A DNA stretch of 64,000 nt from Enhydrobacter sp. (GCA_025808875.1 CP075528.1:4524473-4588472), one strand, 5' to 3'. Shown: positions 7,473 through 15,538, counted from the stretch's first letter. The notes: generated from the sequence alone by a model not told the origin. Program-made: numbers and translations.

Positions 7473-9005
7473 TCAGTCCAGCAGGGCGATCGCCGCGACC
7501 GCCAGCGCGGCCACAGCCACGACCTCAGCAAGGCCGATGCGCGACCGGTAACGGGATATCGAGGGCGGCAGCTCGGCGGCCTGCCGATCGACGCGACGGC
7601 GCTCGGCCTCGAGCACCCTCTCCAGATTGTCGAGCGCGCGCGGCAGGCGGCGCAGTGCCTCGGCGAGCTCGCCTGCAGCGCGCGCGGCGGTCGCGCGCGG
7701 CCCGAAGTGGCTCTGCATCCATTCCTCGATCAGCGGCCGCGCGAGTTCCCAGATGTTGACGCCGGGATTGAGCCGCGTGCCCATTCCTTCGGCCATCAGC
7801 ATGGTCTTCTGCAGCAACAGGAGCTGAGGCTGCACCGGCATCTCGAACTGTTCGGTGACACGCAGCAGGTGGGCCAGCAGGCGGGCGATCGAAATCTCGT
7901 GGCTCGGCTTGCCGAAGATCGGCTCGCCGATCGAGCGGCAGGCCTGGGCGAAGACCTCGAGCGACTGGCCGGCCGGCACATAGCCGGCGCGGAATTGCAC
8001 CTCGGCGACGGCACGATAGTCGCGGCTCAGGAAGGCGACGAGGAGTTCGGCAAGATAGCCGCGCGTGGCTTCGTCGACCCGGCCCATGATGCCGAAATCG
8101 ACCGGCACGATGCTGCCGTTGCGATCGACGAACGCGTTGCCGCCATGCATGTCGGCGTGGAAGAAGCCATCCCGGAATACCTGATAGAAGAACGCTTCGG
8201 CGCACTTTTTCATGATGGCGTCGGGGTCGTGCCCGGCGGACACGATGGCGTCGCGGTCGCCGATCGGGATGCCCTCCACGCGCTCGAGCGTCATGACGCG
8301 TTCGGCCGTGCGATCCCAATCGATGGCAGGCGCACGATAGCCCGGGTCGTCGGCGAAGTTTTCGCCGAGCTCCTCGGCCGCTGCGGCCTCCATGCGCAAA
8401 TCCATCTCGATGCGCACGATGTCGGCGAAAGCACGCACCGCCTCCACCGGCTTCAGCCGGCGAAACCGCGGCTGCGTGCGCTCGACCAACTCGGCCACCC
8501 AGTAGAAGAGATCGAGGTCGCGCTCGAAGGCCCGTTCGATGCCAGGCCGAAGTACCTTGACCGCGACCTCACGGCCGTCGGTCGTGGTCGCGAAATGCAC
8601 CTGGGCGATCGAGGCGGCCGCCACCGGCTCGTCCTCGAAACGTGCAAACAGCACATCGATCGGACGGCCAAGCTCGCTCTCGATGGTGTGGCGCGCGGCT
8701 GCACCCGGGAACGCCGGAAGGTGATCCTGCAGCCGCGCGAGATCGGCGGCGACGGCCTCGCTCAGAAGATCGGCGCGCGTCGAGAGAGCCTGGCCGAGCT
8801 TGATGAAACTCGGCCCCATCTCCTGCAGCGCGGCCGCGAGCCGCTCTCCTGGGCGCCGCCGGTCGCGCCGCGCGCGGAACAGCCGCGCCCATGCGATCAG
8901 AGCCGGCGCAATGCCCAGCGTCTCGAGGGGAAACAGCGCGTCGTGGCGGGCAAAGCTTCGCGCCACCCGCAGGAGGCGCCAGCTGTTGCGGAGGGCTCTG
9001 AACAT
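7473..9005 (-). CDS. ubiB: Ubiquinone biosynthesis ATPase/kinase-like UbiB
   Basis: Atypical kinase-like protein needed for ubiquinone synthesis. The signature FIKLGQALSTRADLL (about 70-84), the Ala-rich loop AAASIAQVHFA in place of a P-loop, HADMHGGNAFVD and the DFG motif are all present. The 510-residue protein ends in a hydrophobic segment (AEVVAVAALAVAAIALL) that anchors it to the membrane. Its ATG follows the ubiE stop directly. Confidence 0.95.
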   Translation of the reverse strand: MFRALRNSWRLLRVARSFARHDALFPLETLGIAPALIAWARLFRARRDRRRPGERLAAALQEMGPSFIKLGQALSTRADLLSEAVAADLARLQDHLPAFPGAAARHTIESELGRPIDVLFARFEDEPVAAASIAQVHFATTTDGREVAVKVLRPGIERAFERDLDLFYWVAELVERTQPRFRRLKPVEAVRAFADIVRIEMDLRMEAAAAEELGENFADDPGYRAPAIDWDRTAERVMTLERVEGIPIGDRDAIVSAGHDPDAIMKKCAEAFFYQVFRDGFFHADMHGGNAFVDRNGSIVPVDFGIMGRVDEATRGYLAELLVAFLSRDYRAVAEVQFRAGYVPAGQSLEVFAQACRSIGEPIFGKPSHEISIARLLAHLLRVTEQFEMPVQPQLLLLQKTMLMAEGMGTRLNPGVNIWELARPLIEEWMQSHFGPRATAARAAGELAEALRRLPRALDNLERVLEAERRRVDRQAAELPPSISRYRSRIGLAEVVAVAALAVAAIALLD

Positions 9006-9782
9006 CTAGACACGCCAGCCGCTGTGCAGCGCGACGACGCCCAGGGTCATGTTGCGCCAGCGTACGTTGACGAAGCCGGCACGACGCATGCGATCGGCCA
9101 GCTGACGCTGGGACGGAAAGCGACGGATGCTTTCATGAAGATAGCGGTAGGAGTCGGCATCGCGCGCGACCAGACGCCCCAGCAGCGGCAAGGCGCGTTC
9201 CGAGTAGGCGTCATAGAGTCGGCCGATCGGCGCCGACGTCACCTTGCTGAACTCGAGGCAGAAGAACCGCCCCCCGGGCCTCAGCACCCGCCAGGCCTCC
9301 GCTAGCGCCTTGTCGATGTCGGTGACGTTGCGCAGGCCGAAGGCGATCGTGTAGCCGTCGAACGACCGGTCCGGAAACGGCAGGTTTTCGGCGTTGCCGG
9401 TCGCCCAGGTCAAGCCGTTGAGCACGCCGCGATCGATGGCACGATCGCGCCCGACCTTCAGCATGGCGGCATTGATGTCGCAAACCGTCACGTCGGGCCG
9501 GTCGCCCTGCCGCGCCAGGAGCCGCAAGGCGATGTCGCCGGTACCACCCGCGACATCGAGCAGCCGCTCGCCGGGCCGGGGATGGGCGACGTCGACCAGG
9601 GCGTTCTTCCAGAGCCGATGGACCCCACCGGACATCAGGTCGTTCATCAGGTCGTAGCGCGGCGCGACCGACTCGAAGACGCGACGCACCAGTCCCGCCT
9701 TCTCGACGGCCGGAACGTCGCGATAGCCGAAGGAGGCCCGGTTTGCGCTAGGATCGGCCGGGTCGGACGGGGCGGGTTCCAT
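9006..9782 (-). CDS. ubiE: Ubiquinone/menaquinone C-methyltransferase UbiE
   Basis: SAM-dependent methyltransferase of quinone synthesis, 258 residues. Hallmarks are VFESVAPRYDLMNDLMSGGVHRLWKN, motif I LLDVAGGTGDIA, GNAENLPFPDRSFDGYTIAFGLRN and RVLRPGGRFFCLEFS. It is the first gene of the leftward run with ubiB. It is divergent from the halohydrin dehalogenase gene, with only 26 bases between the starts, so the promoters must overlap that gap or the coding ends. Confidence 0.97.
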   Translation of the reverse strand: MEPAPSDPADPSANRASFGYRDVPAVEKAGLVRRVFESVAPRYDLMNDLMSGGVHRLWKNALVDVAHPRPGERLLDVAGGTGDIALRLLARQGDRPDVTVCDINAAMLKVGRDRAIDRGVLNGLTWATGNAENLPFPDRSFDGYTIAFGLRNVTDIDKALAEAWRVLRPGGRFFCLEFSKVTSAPIGRLYDAYSERALPLLGRLVARDADSYRYLHESIRRFPSQRQLADRMRRAGFVNVRWRNMTLGVVALHSGWRV

Positions 9783-9808
9783 GGGGCCGCCAACCTAGAG
9801 GAATCGCC

Positions 9809-10543
9809 ATGCTGCTGAAAGACCGGGTGATACTGATCACGAATGTCGAGAAGTTCGCCGGCCACGGCACGACCCAGGTCGCCATCGGCCAGGGAGCGAC
9901 GATCGTCGCCCACGACCCGTCGTTCGAGGCGCCCAGCGCGCGGCGCAAGTACGAGGCCCAGTTCCCCGGCGCGCACGCGCTCGCCGCCACCGAGCCCGCC
10001 ACCCTGGTCGAGCTGGCGCTGAGGCGGCATGGCCGCATCGACGCGCTGGTCAACAACGACGCCTTTCCCGCCCTGCGCGCGCCGCTCGGCGAGGCACGGC
10101 TCCAGGACTTCCGCGACGCGCTCGAGACGATGGCGGTCGCGCCCTTCCACCTGACCCAGCTCGTGGCACCGTCGATGCGCAAGCGCAGGCACGGGCGCAT
10201 CGTGTTCGTGTCGTCGGCAGCGCCGTTGCGCGGCATCGCCAACTACGCGCCCTACGTCTCCGCGCGCGCCGCCGCCAACGGCCTCGTCTCGTCGCTCGCC
10301 AAGGAACTCGGACGGGACGGCATCACGGTGAATGCCGTCGGCTCGAACTACGTCGAGAACCCCGACTACTTTCCGCCCGCCCTGCTGGCCAACAAGGAAG
10401 CGATGGCCAAGATGACGGCCCAGATCCCCCTGGGCAGGCTCGGCAAGTCCGAAGAACTGGGCGCCGCCATCTGCTTCCTCTGCTCCGACGGGGCGGGCTT
10501 CATCACCGGCCACGTCCTGCCGCACGCCGGCGGCTGGGCGTAG
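9809..10543 (+). CDS. Halohydrin dehalogenase (SDR-related)
   Basis: Looks like a short-chain dehydrogenase but has both diagnostic motifs of halohydrin dehalogenases. T11-x4-F16-x-G18 replaces the NAD-binding glycine motif, and the triad S136-x12-Y149-x3-R153 has Arg where dehydrogenases have Lys. Further likeness to HheC includes GATIVAHDPSF, VNNDAF in place of NAG, and the C-terminal LPHAGGW. Such enzymes turn vicinal halohydrins into epoxides with release of halide, and open epoxides with azide, cyanide or nitrite, without a nicotinamide cofactor. AGAGGAA stands before the ATG. No dehalogenation operon surrounds it. Confidence 0.88.
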   Translation: MLLKDRVILITNVEKFAGHGTTQVAIGQGATIVAHDPSFEAPSARRKYEAQFPGAHALAATEPATLVELALRRHGRIDALVNNDAFPALRAPLGEARLQDFRDALETMAVAPFHLTQLVAPSMRKRRHGRIVFVSSAAPLRGIANYAPYVSARAAANGLVSSLAKELGRDGITVNAVGSNYVENPDYFPPALLANKEAMAKMTAQIPLGRLGKSEELGAAICFLCSDGAGFITGHVLPHAGGWA

Positions 10544-10588
10544 AAATCCGCCCCGACCGAAGCCGCCGTCGCCCGGTGTGCTCGGCGC

Positions 10589-10686
10589 GTCCACCCTACC
10601 GTGGACAGCTCCGATACCGATGGCATCGACATCCGACCCGATTCGTCCACGAATCCACGCCGTCCACTCGAAGCCTCGGTGTCCAC
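10589..10686 (+). repeat. Cluster of GTCCAC hexamers between convergent genes
   Basis: GTCCAC occurs at 10589, 10645, 10662 and 10681, ATCCAC at 10653, and the inverted GTGGAC at 10601 forms a small hairpin with the first copy. All lie in the gap between the halohydrin dehalogenase and the next convergent gene. A further hairpin with 8-base arms (10696-10703 with 10712-10719) follows and could end transcription, though no T-run follows it. The function of the hexamers is unknown. Confidence 0.5.
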
Positions 10687-10772
10687 TCATCCTGGGGCGG
10701 GGCGATGGGCGGCCCCGCCGTCAAATAACGGGAATCTATTAGGGTATTTTCGCTATGCGGCACGTCAGGCAC

Positions 10773-11435
10773 TTAGAGATGGAGGCTGAGGCCGCAGAAG
10801 AGGCCGGCCGGCAGCGGCGATCCCGGTGGATGGGCCCGGCGCTCGGCGAGCAGGTGCGGCAGCAAATGGGTGTGCGGCCCCTCCGGCGAGCGGCCATCCG
10901 CGACAGGGATGGGCTGGTGCACCTCGAGTCGCGCGATCGCCGAGACGAGGATGCGGGTCGGGCTGGCGCGCGCGAGGACGCCGGCGGCGGGGCTGTCGGC
11001 CGCGAGCAGCGGCCGGCCGACCGCGCCCCGCAGAGCGGCGGCCGTCCCTGTATCGCCCCGCCGCAGGCGCACCAGCATGTCGACATGGGGCAGCCCGACG
11101 CCGAGATCGAAGGTCAGCTCGTCGAGCGCGGTGACGACGGCGCGCCCGGCGCCGCGGCGCGTCGTGCAGAAGGCGATCTCGCGCCGCCGGCCTGCGTCAT
11201 CGACCAGCGCGAAGGCCTGCACGCCCGCGAGATCGAGGACGGCGAGCGCCCCGCGCGCCGTCCGCACCGACAGCGAGTCGAGATCGAGCGCCAGCCCCGC
11301 CTCGCCCGCGTCATACTGGAACTCGCCGATCGCGCCGTAGCCGCCGACGCTCCAACCGCTGGACGGGCCGGCCAGGTGACGGCGGACGATCGTGCGCGGA
11401 TCGTCGTCGATCTGGAGGCAACGCAAGGCGCTCAT
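10773..11435 (-). CDS. Uncharacterised protein, conserved-looking
   Basis: A 220-residue soluble protein without signal peptide or membrane segment. The distinctive segment is RLEVHQPIPVADGRSPEGPHTHLLPHLL near residues 168-195. From memory this resembles a family listed as DUF6925, but I could not check it. The N-terminal half has alternating strands (VGGYGAIGEFQYD, LALDLDSLSVRTARGALAVL). It stands alone between the convergent halohydrin dehalogenase and the divergent parDE pair. Confidence 0.65.
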   Translation of the reverse strand: MSALRCLQIDDDPRTIVRRHLAGPSSGWSVGGYGAIGEFQYDAGEAGLALDLDSLSVRTARGALAVLDLAGVQAFALVDDAGRRREIAFCTTRRGAGRAVVTALDELTFDLGVGLPHVDMLVRLRRGDTGTAAALRGAVGRPLLAADSPAAGVLARASPTRILVSAIARLEVHQPIPVADGRSPEGPHTHLLPHLLAERRAHPPGSPLPAGLFCGLSLHL

Positions 11436-11513
11436 GCATGACAGCGAAGACGGCCGACGCGGACGTCGTCAACCCGGGGGGGCGAACTCCCCTTTCTCGA
11501 AATGGCAACAGCA

Positions 11514-11534
11514 CGGTATGATCAAGTCATACCG
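11514..11534. promoter_or_regulatory. Palindromic operator of the parDE pair
   Basis: Perfect 8-base arms CGGTATGA and TCATACCG are separated by 5 bases. The site ends 8 bases before the parD ATG at 11543. Ribbon-helix-helix antitoxins of this family bind such palindromes to repress their own operon, so ParD or the ParDE complex is the expected ligand. The palindrome is seen directly; the binding is inferred. Confidence 0.7.
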
Positions 11535-11542
11535 ACGAGCGG

Positions 11543-11827
11543 ATGATGAGCAAGGTTTCCAAACGCACTTTCAGCCTCCCCCCGGAGCAGGCGGACTACA
11601 TCGATGCCAAAGTCGAGTCAGGTGCTTATGCCTCGGGCTCCGAGGTGATCCGCGCCGGGCTGCGCGCGTTGCAAGAGCGAGACGCCGCCGTTGAACGTTG
11701 GCTGAGAGATGAGGTCGTGCCGGTCTACGACGAAATGAAGGCACACCCGGAACGGAAGCTTCCAGCGAAGGCGGTCTTTGCGGAGTTGCGCTCACGCTAT
11801 CGCCATCGGCGCAAGGCCAGGCGTTGA
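11543..11827 (+). CDS. parD: ParD-type antitoxin (ribbon-helix-helix)
   Basis: A 94-residue antitoxin. The N-terminal RTFSLPPEQADYIDAKVESGAYASGSEVIRAGLRAL pattern is the ribbon-helix-helix DNA-binding domain of the ParD/CopG group. The charged C-terminal region (about 50-94) would wrap the toxin. Two ATG codons stand side by side at 11543 and 11546, and either could start. Its TGA overlaps the TTG start of the toxin gene, the usual coupling in these modules. Confidence 0.88.
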   Translation: MMSKVSKRTFSLPPEQADYIDAKVESGAYASGSEVIRAGLRALQERDAAVERWLRDEVVPVYDEMKAHPERKLPAKAVFAELRSRYRHRRKARR

Positions 11828-12126
11828 AGCGCCGGACGGTTTCATTCTCTCCGGCCGCATTGGACGATCTTCGACGACTGGGCGACTGGATCGCCGAGCG
11901 CGCCGGCGTCGACGTTGCTTCGCATTACATCGAGCGCATCGAAGCCTATTGCGACGACTTGGCCTATTCCGGAGAGCGAGGCCGACTCCGCGAAGATCTA
12001 CGGCCTGGGCTTCGTATCATCGGCTTCGAGCGACGCGTGGCAATCGCGTTCACGGTTTCGGACGACGAAGTTCTGATCCTGCGCGTGTACTATGGCGGCC
12101 GGAACTGGACGGCCGCGCCTAACTGA
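11824..12126 (+). CDS. parE: ParE-family toxin (RelE/ParE fold)
   Basis: A 100-residue toxin. FSPAALDDLRRLGDWIAERAGVDVASHYIERI is the helical hairpin of the ParE/RelE superfamily, and GLRIIGFERRVAIAFTV followed by ILRVYYGGRNW is the beta-sheet core. ParE poisons DNA gyrase in known cases; other members cleave mRNA. It starts at TTG, overlapping the antitoxin stop (TTGA). Its last bases overlap the convergent nrdB by 8 bases. Confidence 0.87.
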   Translation: MKRRTVSFSPAALDDLRRLGDWIAERAGVDVASHYIERIEAYCDDLAYSGERGRLREDLRPGLRIIGFERRVAIAFTVSDDEVLILRVYYGGRNWTAAPN

Positions 12127-13081
12127 ACGCCTCGTCCCACGAGCCCTTGGTCGACGCCTTCGAATACTCCGTCGCGCGGTTCTCGAAGAAGTTGGTGTGC
12201 TCGATGGCGTTGAGCATCTGGTCCATCCACGGCAGCGGGTTCTTGGCGTCGCTGCGGTAGATCGGCTGCAGGCCGAGCTGGATGAGGCGGCGGTCGGCGA
12301 TGAAGCGGATGTAGCGCTTCACGTCGTTGGCCGTCATGCCCTCGATGCCGTCGAGCTCGAAGGCGAGGTCGATGAAGGCGTCCTCGTGGTCGACGATGGT
12401 CGAGCAGGCGAGATAGATCTCGCGCTGCAGCGCCTCGGTCCACACCTCGGGGTTCTCCTGGATGAAGGTGCGGAACAGCTTGACGATCGAGTTGCAGTGC
12501 AGGGTCTCGTCGCGCACCGACCACGACACGATCTGGCCCATGCCCTTCATCTTGTTGAAGCGCGGGAAGTTCATCAGCATGGCGAAGGAGGCGAAGAGCT
12601 GCAGGCCCTCGGTGAAGGCGCCGAACACCGCCAGCGTCTTGGCGATGTCGGCCTTCGAGTCGACGTTGAACTCCTGCATGTAGTCGTACTTGTCCTTCAT
12701 CTCCTTGACGCGGAGAAAGGCGGAGTACTCGGCCTCGGGCATGCCGATCGTGTCGAGCAGATGGCTGTAGGCGGCGATGTGCACCGTCTCCATGGCCGAG
12801 AAGGCCGACAGCATCATCTGCACTTCCGTGGGTTTGAAGACCCGCGAATAGTGCTTCATGTAGCAGTTGTTCACCTCGACGTCGGCCTGGGTGAAGAAGC
12901 GGAAGATCTGCGTCAGCAGGTGGCGCTCGCTCTCGGTGAGCTTGTTGCGCCAGTCCTTGACGTCGTCGGCCAGCGGCACCTCCTCGGGCAGCCAGTGGAT
13001 GCGCTGCTGCGTCAGCCAGGCGTCGTAGGCCCAGGGATAGTGGAACGGCTTGTAGATCGGCTTGGCGTCGAGCAGGGACAT
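12119..13081 (-). CDS. nrdB: Class I ribonucleotide reductase beta subunit NrdB
   Basis: Small subunit that houses the di-metal/tyrosyl radical centre. From the ATG at 13081 it is 320 residues. FTQADVEVNNCY, AMETVHIAAYSHLL (metal ligands plus the radical Tyr), FTEGLQLFASFAML and VRDETLHC give the metal-binding Glu and His set. This start is chosen because homologues begin MSLLDAKPIY. The longer frame runs into the REP-like repeat. No ATP cone is present. It follows nrdA in the same direction, but with the repeat in between. Confidence 0.95.
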   Translation of the reverse strand: MSLLDAKPIYKPFHYPWAYDAWLTQQRIHWLPEEVPLADDVKDWRNKLTESERHLLTQIFRFFTQADVEVNNCYMKHYSRVFKPTEVQMMLSAFSAMETVHIAAYSHLLDTIGMPEAEYSAFLRVKEMKDKYDYMQEFNVDSKADIAKTLAVFGAFTEGLQLFASFAMLMNFPRFNKMKGMGQIVSWSVRDETLHCNSIVKLFRTFIQENPEVWTEALQREIYLACSTIVDHEDAFIDLAFELDGIEGMTANDVKRYIRFIADRRLIQLGLQPIYRSDAKNPLPWMDQMLNAIEHTNFFENRATEYSKASTKGSWDEAFS

Positions 13082-13110
13082 CGGATCTGACCAAATGGCT
13101 TTAGAGAAAT

Positions 13111-13218
13111 CCTCACCCTGAGGAGCGGTCCGAAGGACCGCGTCTCGAAGGGTGGGCACTAGCACCTTGTTTGCGGTCCACCCTTCGAGACGGCCCTTCG
13201 GGCCTCCTCAGGGTGAGG
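13111..13218. repeat. REP-like element: two inverted copies between nrdA and nrdB
   Basis: Arm 1 (13111-13155) and arm 2 (13178-13218) are inverted copies of one another. Each contains its own inner hairpin: CGGTCC-GAA-GGACCG in the first and GGCCC-GAA-GGGCC in the second. The inner stems differ between copies but stay paired, so changes are compensated. The element begins just after the nrdA stop, ends before the nrdB start, and could form a long hairpin in the shared transcript. Similar palindromes are scattered in many alphaproteobacterial genomes. Confidence 0.8.
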
Positions 13219-13221
13219 CGG

Positions 13222-15093
13222 TTACTGGCAGCTCAGGCATTCCTCGTAGTTGTTGGTGGCCTCGCCGGCCGGCGGGACGCCGACCGGCGGAGGCGAGGGA
13301 GCGTCGCTTCCGGGAACCGCAAGGGCCTGATCGCCGATCGGCGAGACGAGGGCGTCGTTGGAGACGATGTCGGCGCGCTGGATCGAGAGCGAGCGGCAGT
13401 AGTAGAGGCTCTTCACGCCGCGCTTCCAGGCCATCATGTGGATCTGGTGCAGGTCGCGCTTGTGCACGTCGGCCGGCAGGAAAATGTTGAGCGACTGGCT
13501 CTGGCAGATGAAGGGCGCGCGGTCGGCGGCGTGCTCGACCAGCCAGCGCTGGTCGATCTCGAAGGCGGTCTTGAACACCGCCTTCTCGTGGTCGTCGAGG
13601 CAGTCGAGATGCTGGACCGAGCCCTGGCTGGTCGTGATCGAGGTCCAGGTGTCCTCGTCGTTCCGGCCCTTCTGGGCCAGCACCTTCTCGAGGTACGGGT
13701 TGCGCACCACGAAGGAGCCCGACAGGGTCTTGTGGTTGTAGACGTTGGCCGCCGACGGCTCGATGCCGGGCGAGGCGCCGCCGCAGATGATCGAGATCGA
13801 GGCGGTGGGCGCGATCGCGAGCTTGTTGGAGAAGCGCTCCTGGACGCCGAAATCGGCGGCGTCCGGGCAGGCGCCGCGCTCGGCGGCGAGCGTGCGCGAG
13901 GCCTCGTCGCACTGGCCGCGGATGTGCTTGAACATCTTCTTGTTCCACACCTTGGCCATCACCGATTCGAGCGGGATGTTGTTCTGCTGCAGGAAGGAGT
14001 GGAAGCCCATGATGCCGAGCCCGACCGAGCGCTCGCGCATGGCGGCGTAGGTGGCACGGGCGAAGTCGGAGCCGGCGTTGTCGATGAAGCCCTGCAGCAC
14101 GTTGTCGAGGAAACGCATCACGTCCTCGATGAAGGTCGGATGCTCGTGCCACTCGAGATAGCTCTCGACGTTGAGCGAGGAGAGGCAGCACACCGCGGTG
14201 CGCTGCTTGCCGTGGTGGTCGACGCCGGTCGGCAGCGTGATCTCGCTGCACAGGTTCGAGGTCTTGACCTCGAGGCCGGCGAGCTTGTGGTGCTCGGGCA
14301 TCGCCCGGTTCACGTGGTCGACGAAGACGAGGTAGGGCTCGCCGGTCTCGATGCGCGCCGTCAGGATGCGGATCCACAGATGCCGGGCCGAGATCTTGCG
14401 CAGCACCGCGCCGTCCTTCGGCGAGGTCAGCGCCCATTCCTCGTCGGCCTCGACGGCGCGCATGAAGGCGTCGGAGACCAGGAGGCCGTGATGCAGGTTG
14501 AGCGCCTTGCGATTGGGGTCGCCGCCGGTCGGCCGGCGGATCTCGACGAACTCCTCGATCTCGGGATGGCTGACCGGCAGGTAGACGGCCGCCGAGCCGC
14601 GGCGCAGCGAGCCCTGACTGATGGCCAGCGTCAGCGAATCCATGACGCGGATGAAGGGCACGACGCCGGAGGTCTTGCCGTTCATACCGACCTTCTCGCC
14701 GATCGAGCGCAGGTTGCCCCAGTAGGAGCCGATGCCGCCGCCGCGCGCCGCCAGCCACACGTTCTCGTTCCACAGCCCGACGATCCCTTCGAGGCTGTCG
14801 TTCGCCTCGTTCAGGAAGCAGGAGATCGGCAGGCCGCGGCTGGTCCCCCCATTGGAGAGAACGGGCGTGGCGGGCATGAACCAGAGGTTCGAGATGTAGT
14901 CGTAGAGCCGCTGGGCATGCGCGTCGTCGTCGGCATAGGCCGAGGCGACCCTGGCGAACATGTCCTGGTAGGACTCGCCCGGCAGGAGATAGCGGTCGGA
15001 CAGGGTGGCTTTGCCGAAGGCCGTCAGGCGGGCGTCCCGCCCGGAGTCGGTCACAACGCGCGCACCGCTTCGAACTTGAACGACATCAAACAC
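13222..15093 (-). CDS. nrdA: Class I ribonucleotide reductase alpha subunit NrdA
   Basis: Catalytic subunit reducing ribonucleotides to deoxyribonucleotides; 623 residues from a GTG at 15093. PATPVLSNGG, the finger-loop region NLCSEITLP with the thiyl-radical Cys, the second active-site Cys near VCCLSSLN, and PTASISIICGGASPGIEP are typical. The C-terminus YEECLSCQ carries the CxxC that thioredoxin re-reduces. There is no N-terminal ATP cone, nor one in NrdB, so overall activity control by dATP is not expected. Out-of-frame ATGs just upstream argue for the GTG start. Confidence 0.95.
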   Translation of the reverse strand: MFDVVQVRSGARVVTDSGRDARLTAFGKATLSDRYLLPGESYQDMFARVASAYADDDAHAQRLYDYISNLWFMPATPVLSNGGTSRGLPISCFLNEANDSLEGIVGLWNENVWLAARGGGIGSYWGNLRSIGEKVGMNGKTSGVVPFIRVMDSLTLAISQGSLRRGSAAVYLPVSHPEIEEFVEIRRPTGGDPNRKALNLHHGLLVSDAFMRAVEADEEWALTSPKDGAVLRKISARHLWIRILTARIETGEPYLVFVDHVNRAMPEHHKLAGLEVKTSNLCSEITLPTGVDHHGKQRTAVCCLSSLNVESYLEWHEHPTFIEDVMRFLDNVLQGFIDNAGSDFARATYAAMRERSVGLGIMGFHSFLQQNNIPLESVMAKVWNKKMFKHIRGQCDEASRTLAAERGACPDAADFGVQERFSNKLAIAPTASISIICGGASPGIEPSAANVYNHKTLSGSFVVRNPYLEKVLAQKGRNDEDTWTSITTSQGSVQHLDCLDDHEKAVFKTAFEIDQRWLVEHAADRAPFICQSQSLNIFLPADVHKRDLHQIHMMAWKRGVKSLYYCRSLSIQRADIVSNDALVSPIGDQALAVPGSDAPSPPPVGVPPAGEATNNYEECLSCQ

Positions 15094-15113
15094 TTACGGC
15101 CCCCATTTTCATT

Positions 15114-15133
15114 TTGTCCACAGCTGTGGATGG
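15114..15133. promoter_or_regulatory. Palindrome with DnaA-box-like arms before nrdA
   Basis: A perfect 14-base palindrome TCCACAGCTGTGGA (15117-15130) is formed by TTGTCCACA (15114-15122) and its inverted partner TGTGGATGG (15125-15133). They differ from the DnaA box TTATCCACA at one and two positions. It stands about 24 bases before the nrdA GTG. DnaA controls nrdAB in E. coli, so such control is plausible here. A different dimeric regulator could equally use it. Confidence 0.5.
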
Positions 15134-15149
15134 AACACTCTGTGGAGAG

Positions 15150-15197
15150 ACACCTACATCTTGGGAGGGTTTTGGCTACCTCCACTATCCATTGATG
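15150..15197. promoter_or_regulatory. Candidate tandem NrdR boxes upstream of nrdA
   Basis: Two degenerate 16-base sites, ACACCTACATCTTGGG (15150-15165) and CCACTATCCATTGATG (15182-15197), are separated by 16 bases. NrdR binds paired boxes of consensus ACACwATATATwGTGT with about this spacing. The match is only partial, roughly 9-10 positions each. Spacing and position before a ribonucleotide reductase gene carry much of the argument. Confidence 0.4.
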
Positions 15198-15538
15198 ATA
15201 ACTCAGCCTCTCAGGCTGTCATTTCGATTCTTGTCCATGGCTTGTGAATCTGAAGAATGGCGACTTAACTATCAGATAAATAATGAAAAAATAGTTCCGA
15301 AGAATTCCCGATCCGGAGTGGGTGCGAACCTTCGCAGTTGCAGCAAAAATTGAGAACAAAACGCGCTTTGCCGCGGAAATCCGGGGCCTGAAACAGAAAC
15401 GCCAACCAAAGGGCGCTCCGGCGTCGGGCAGGGGGCCGAAAGCATCGATGCGATAGCCGTTTTTGGCCTCGCCAAGTTCGTCGTCAGATTGTCACATCAC
15501 TGGCTACCATCACCGCCCCCATCGACGAGGACGAGCGC

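Larger units (their letters stand above)
15094..15538. other. 445-base intergenic region between divergent nrdA and gdh
   Basis: No supported gene lies here. It contains the palindrome and candidate NrdR boxes described separately, and an AT-rich stretch from about 15181 to 15360 that stands out from its GC-rich surroundings. A further TTGTCCATG lies at 15231. Promoters for both divergent genes must be here. The mix of DnaA-like boxes and AT-rich DNA also recalls a replication origin, but the boxes are few and no usual origin neighbours adjoin. Confidence 0.6.

Noticed and set aside
12092..13090. Open frames of more than 330 codons opposite and in another frame of nrdB
   Set aside because: They mirror the nrdB codons and lack any family features.
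15094..15538. A chromosomal replication origin upstream of nrdA
   Set aside because: DnaA-like boxes and AT-rich DNA are present, but there are only two or three imperfect boxes and none of the usual origin neighbours. Control of nrdA explains them better.
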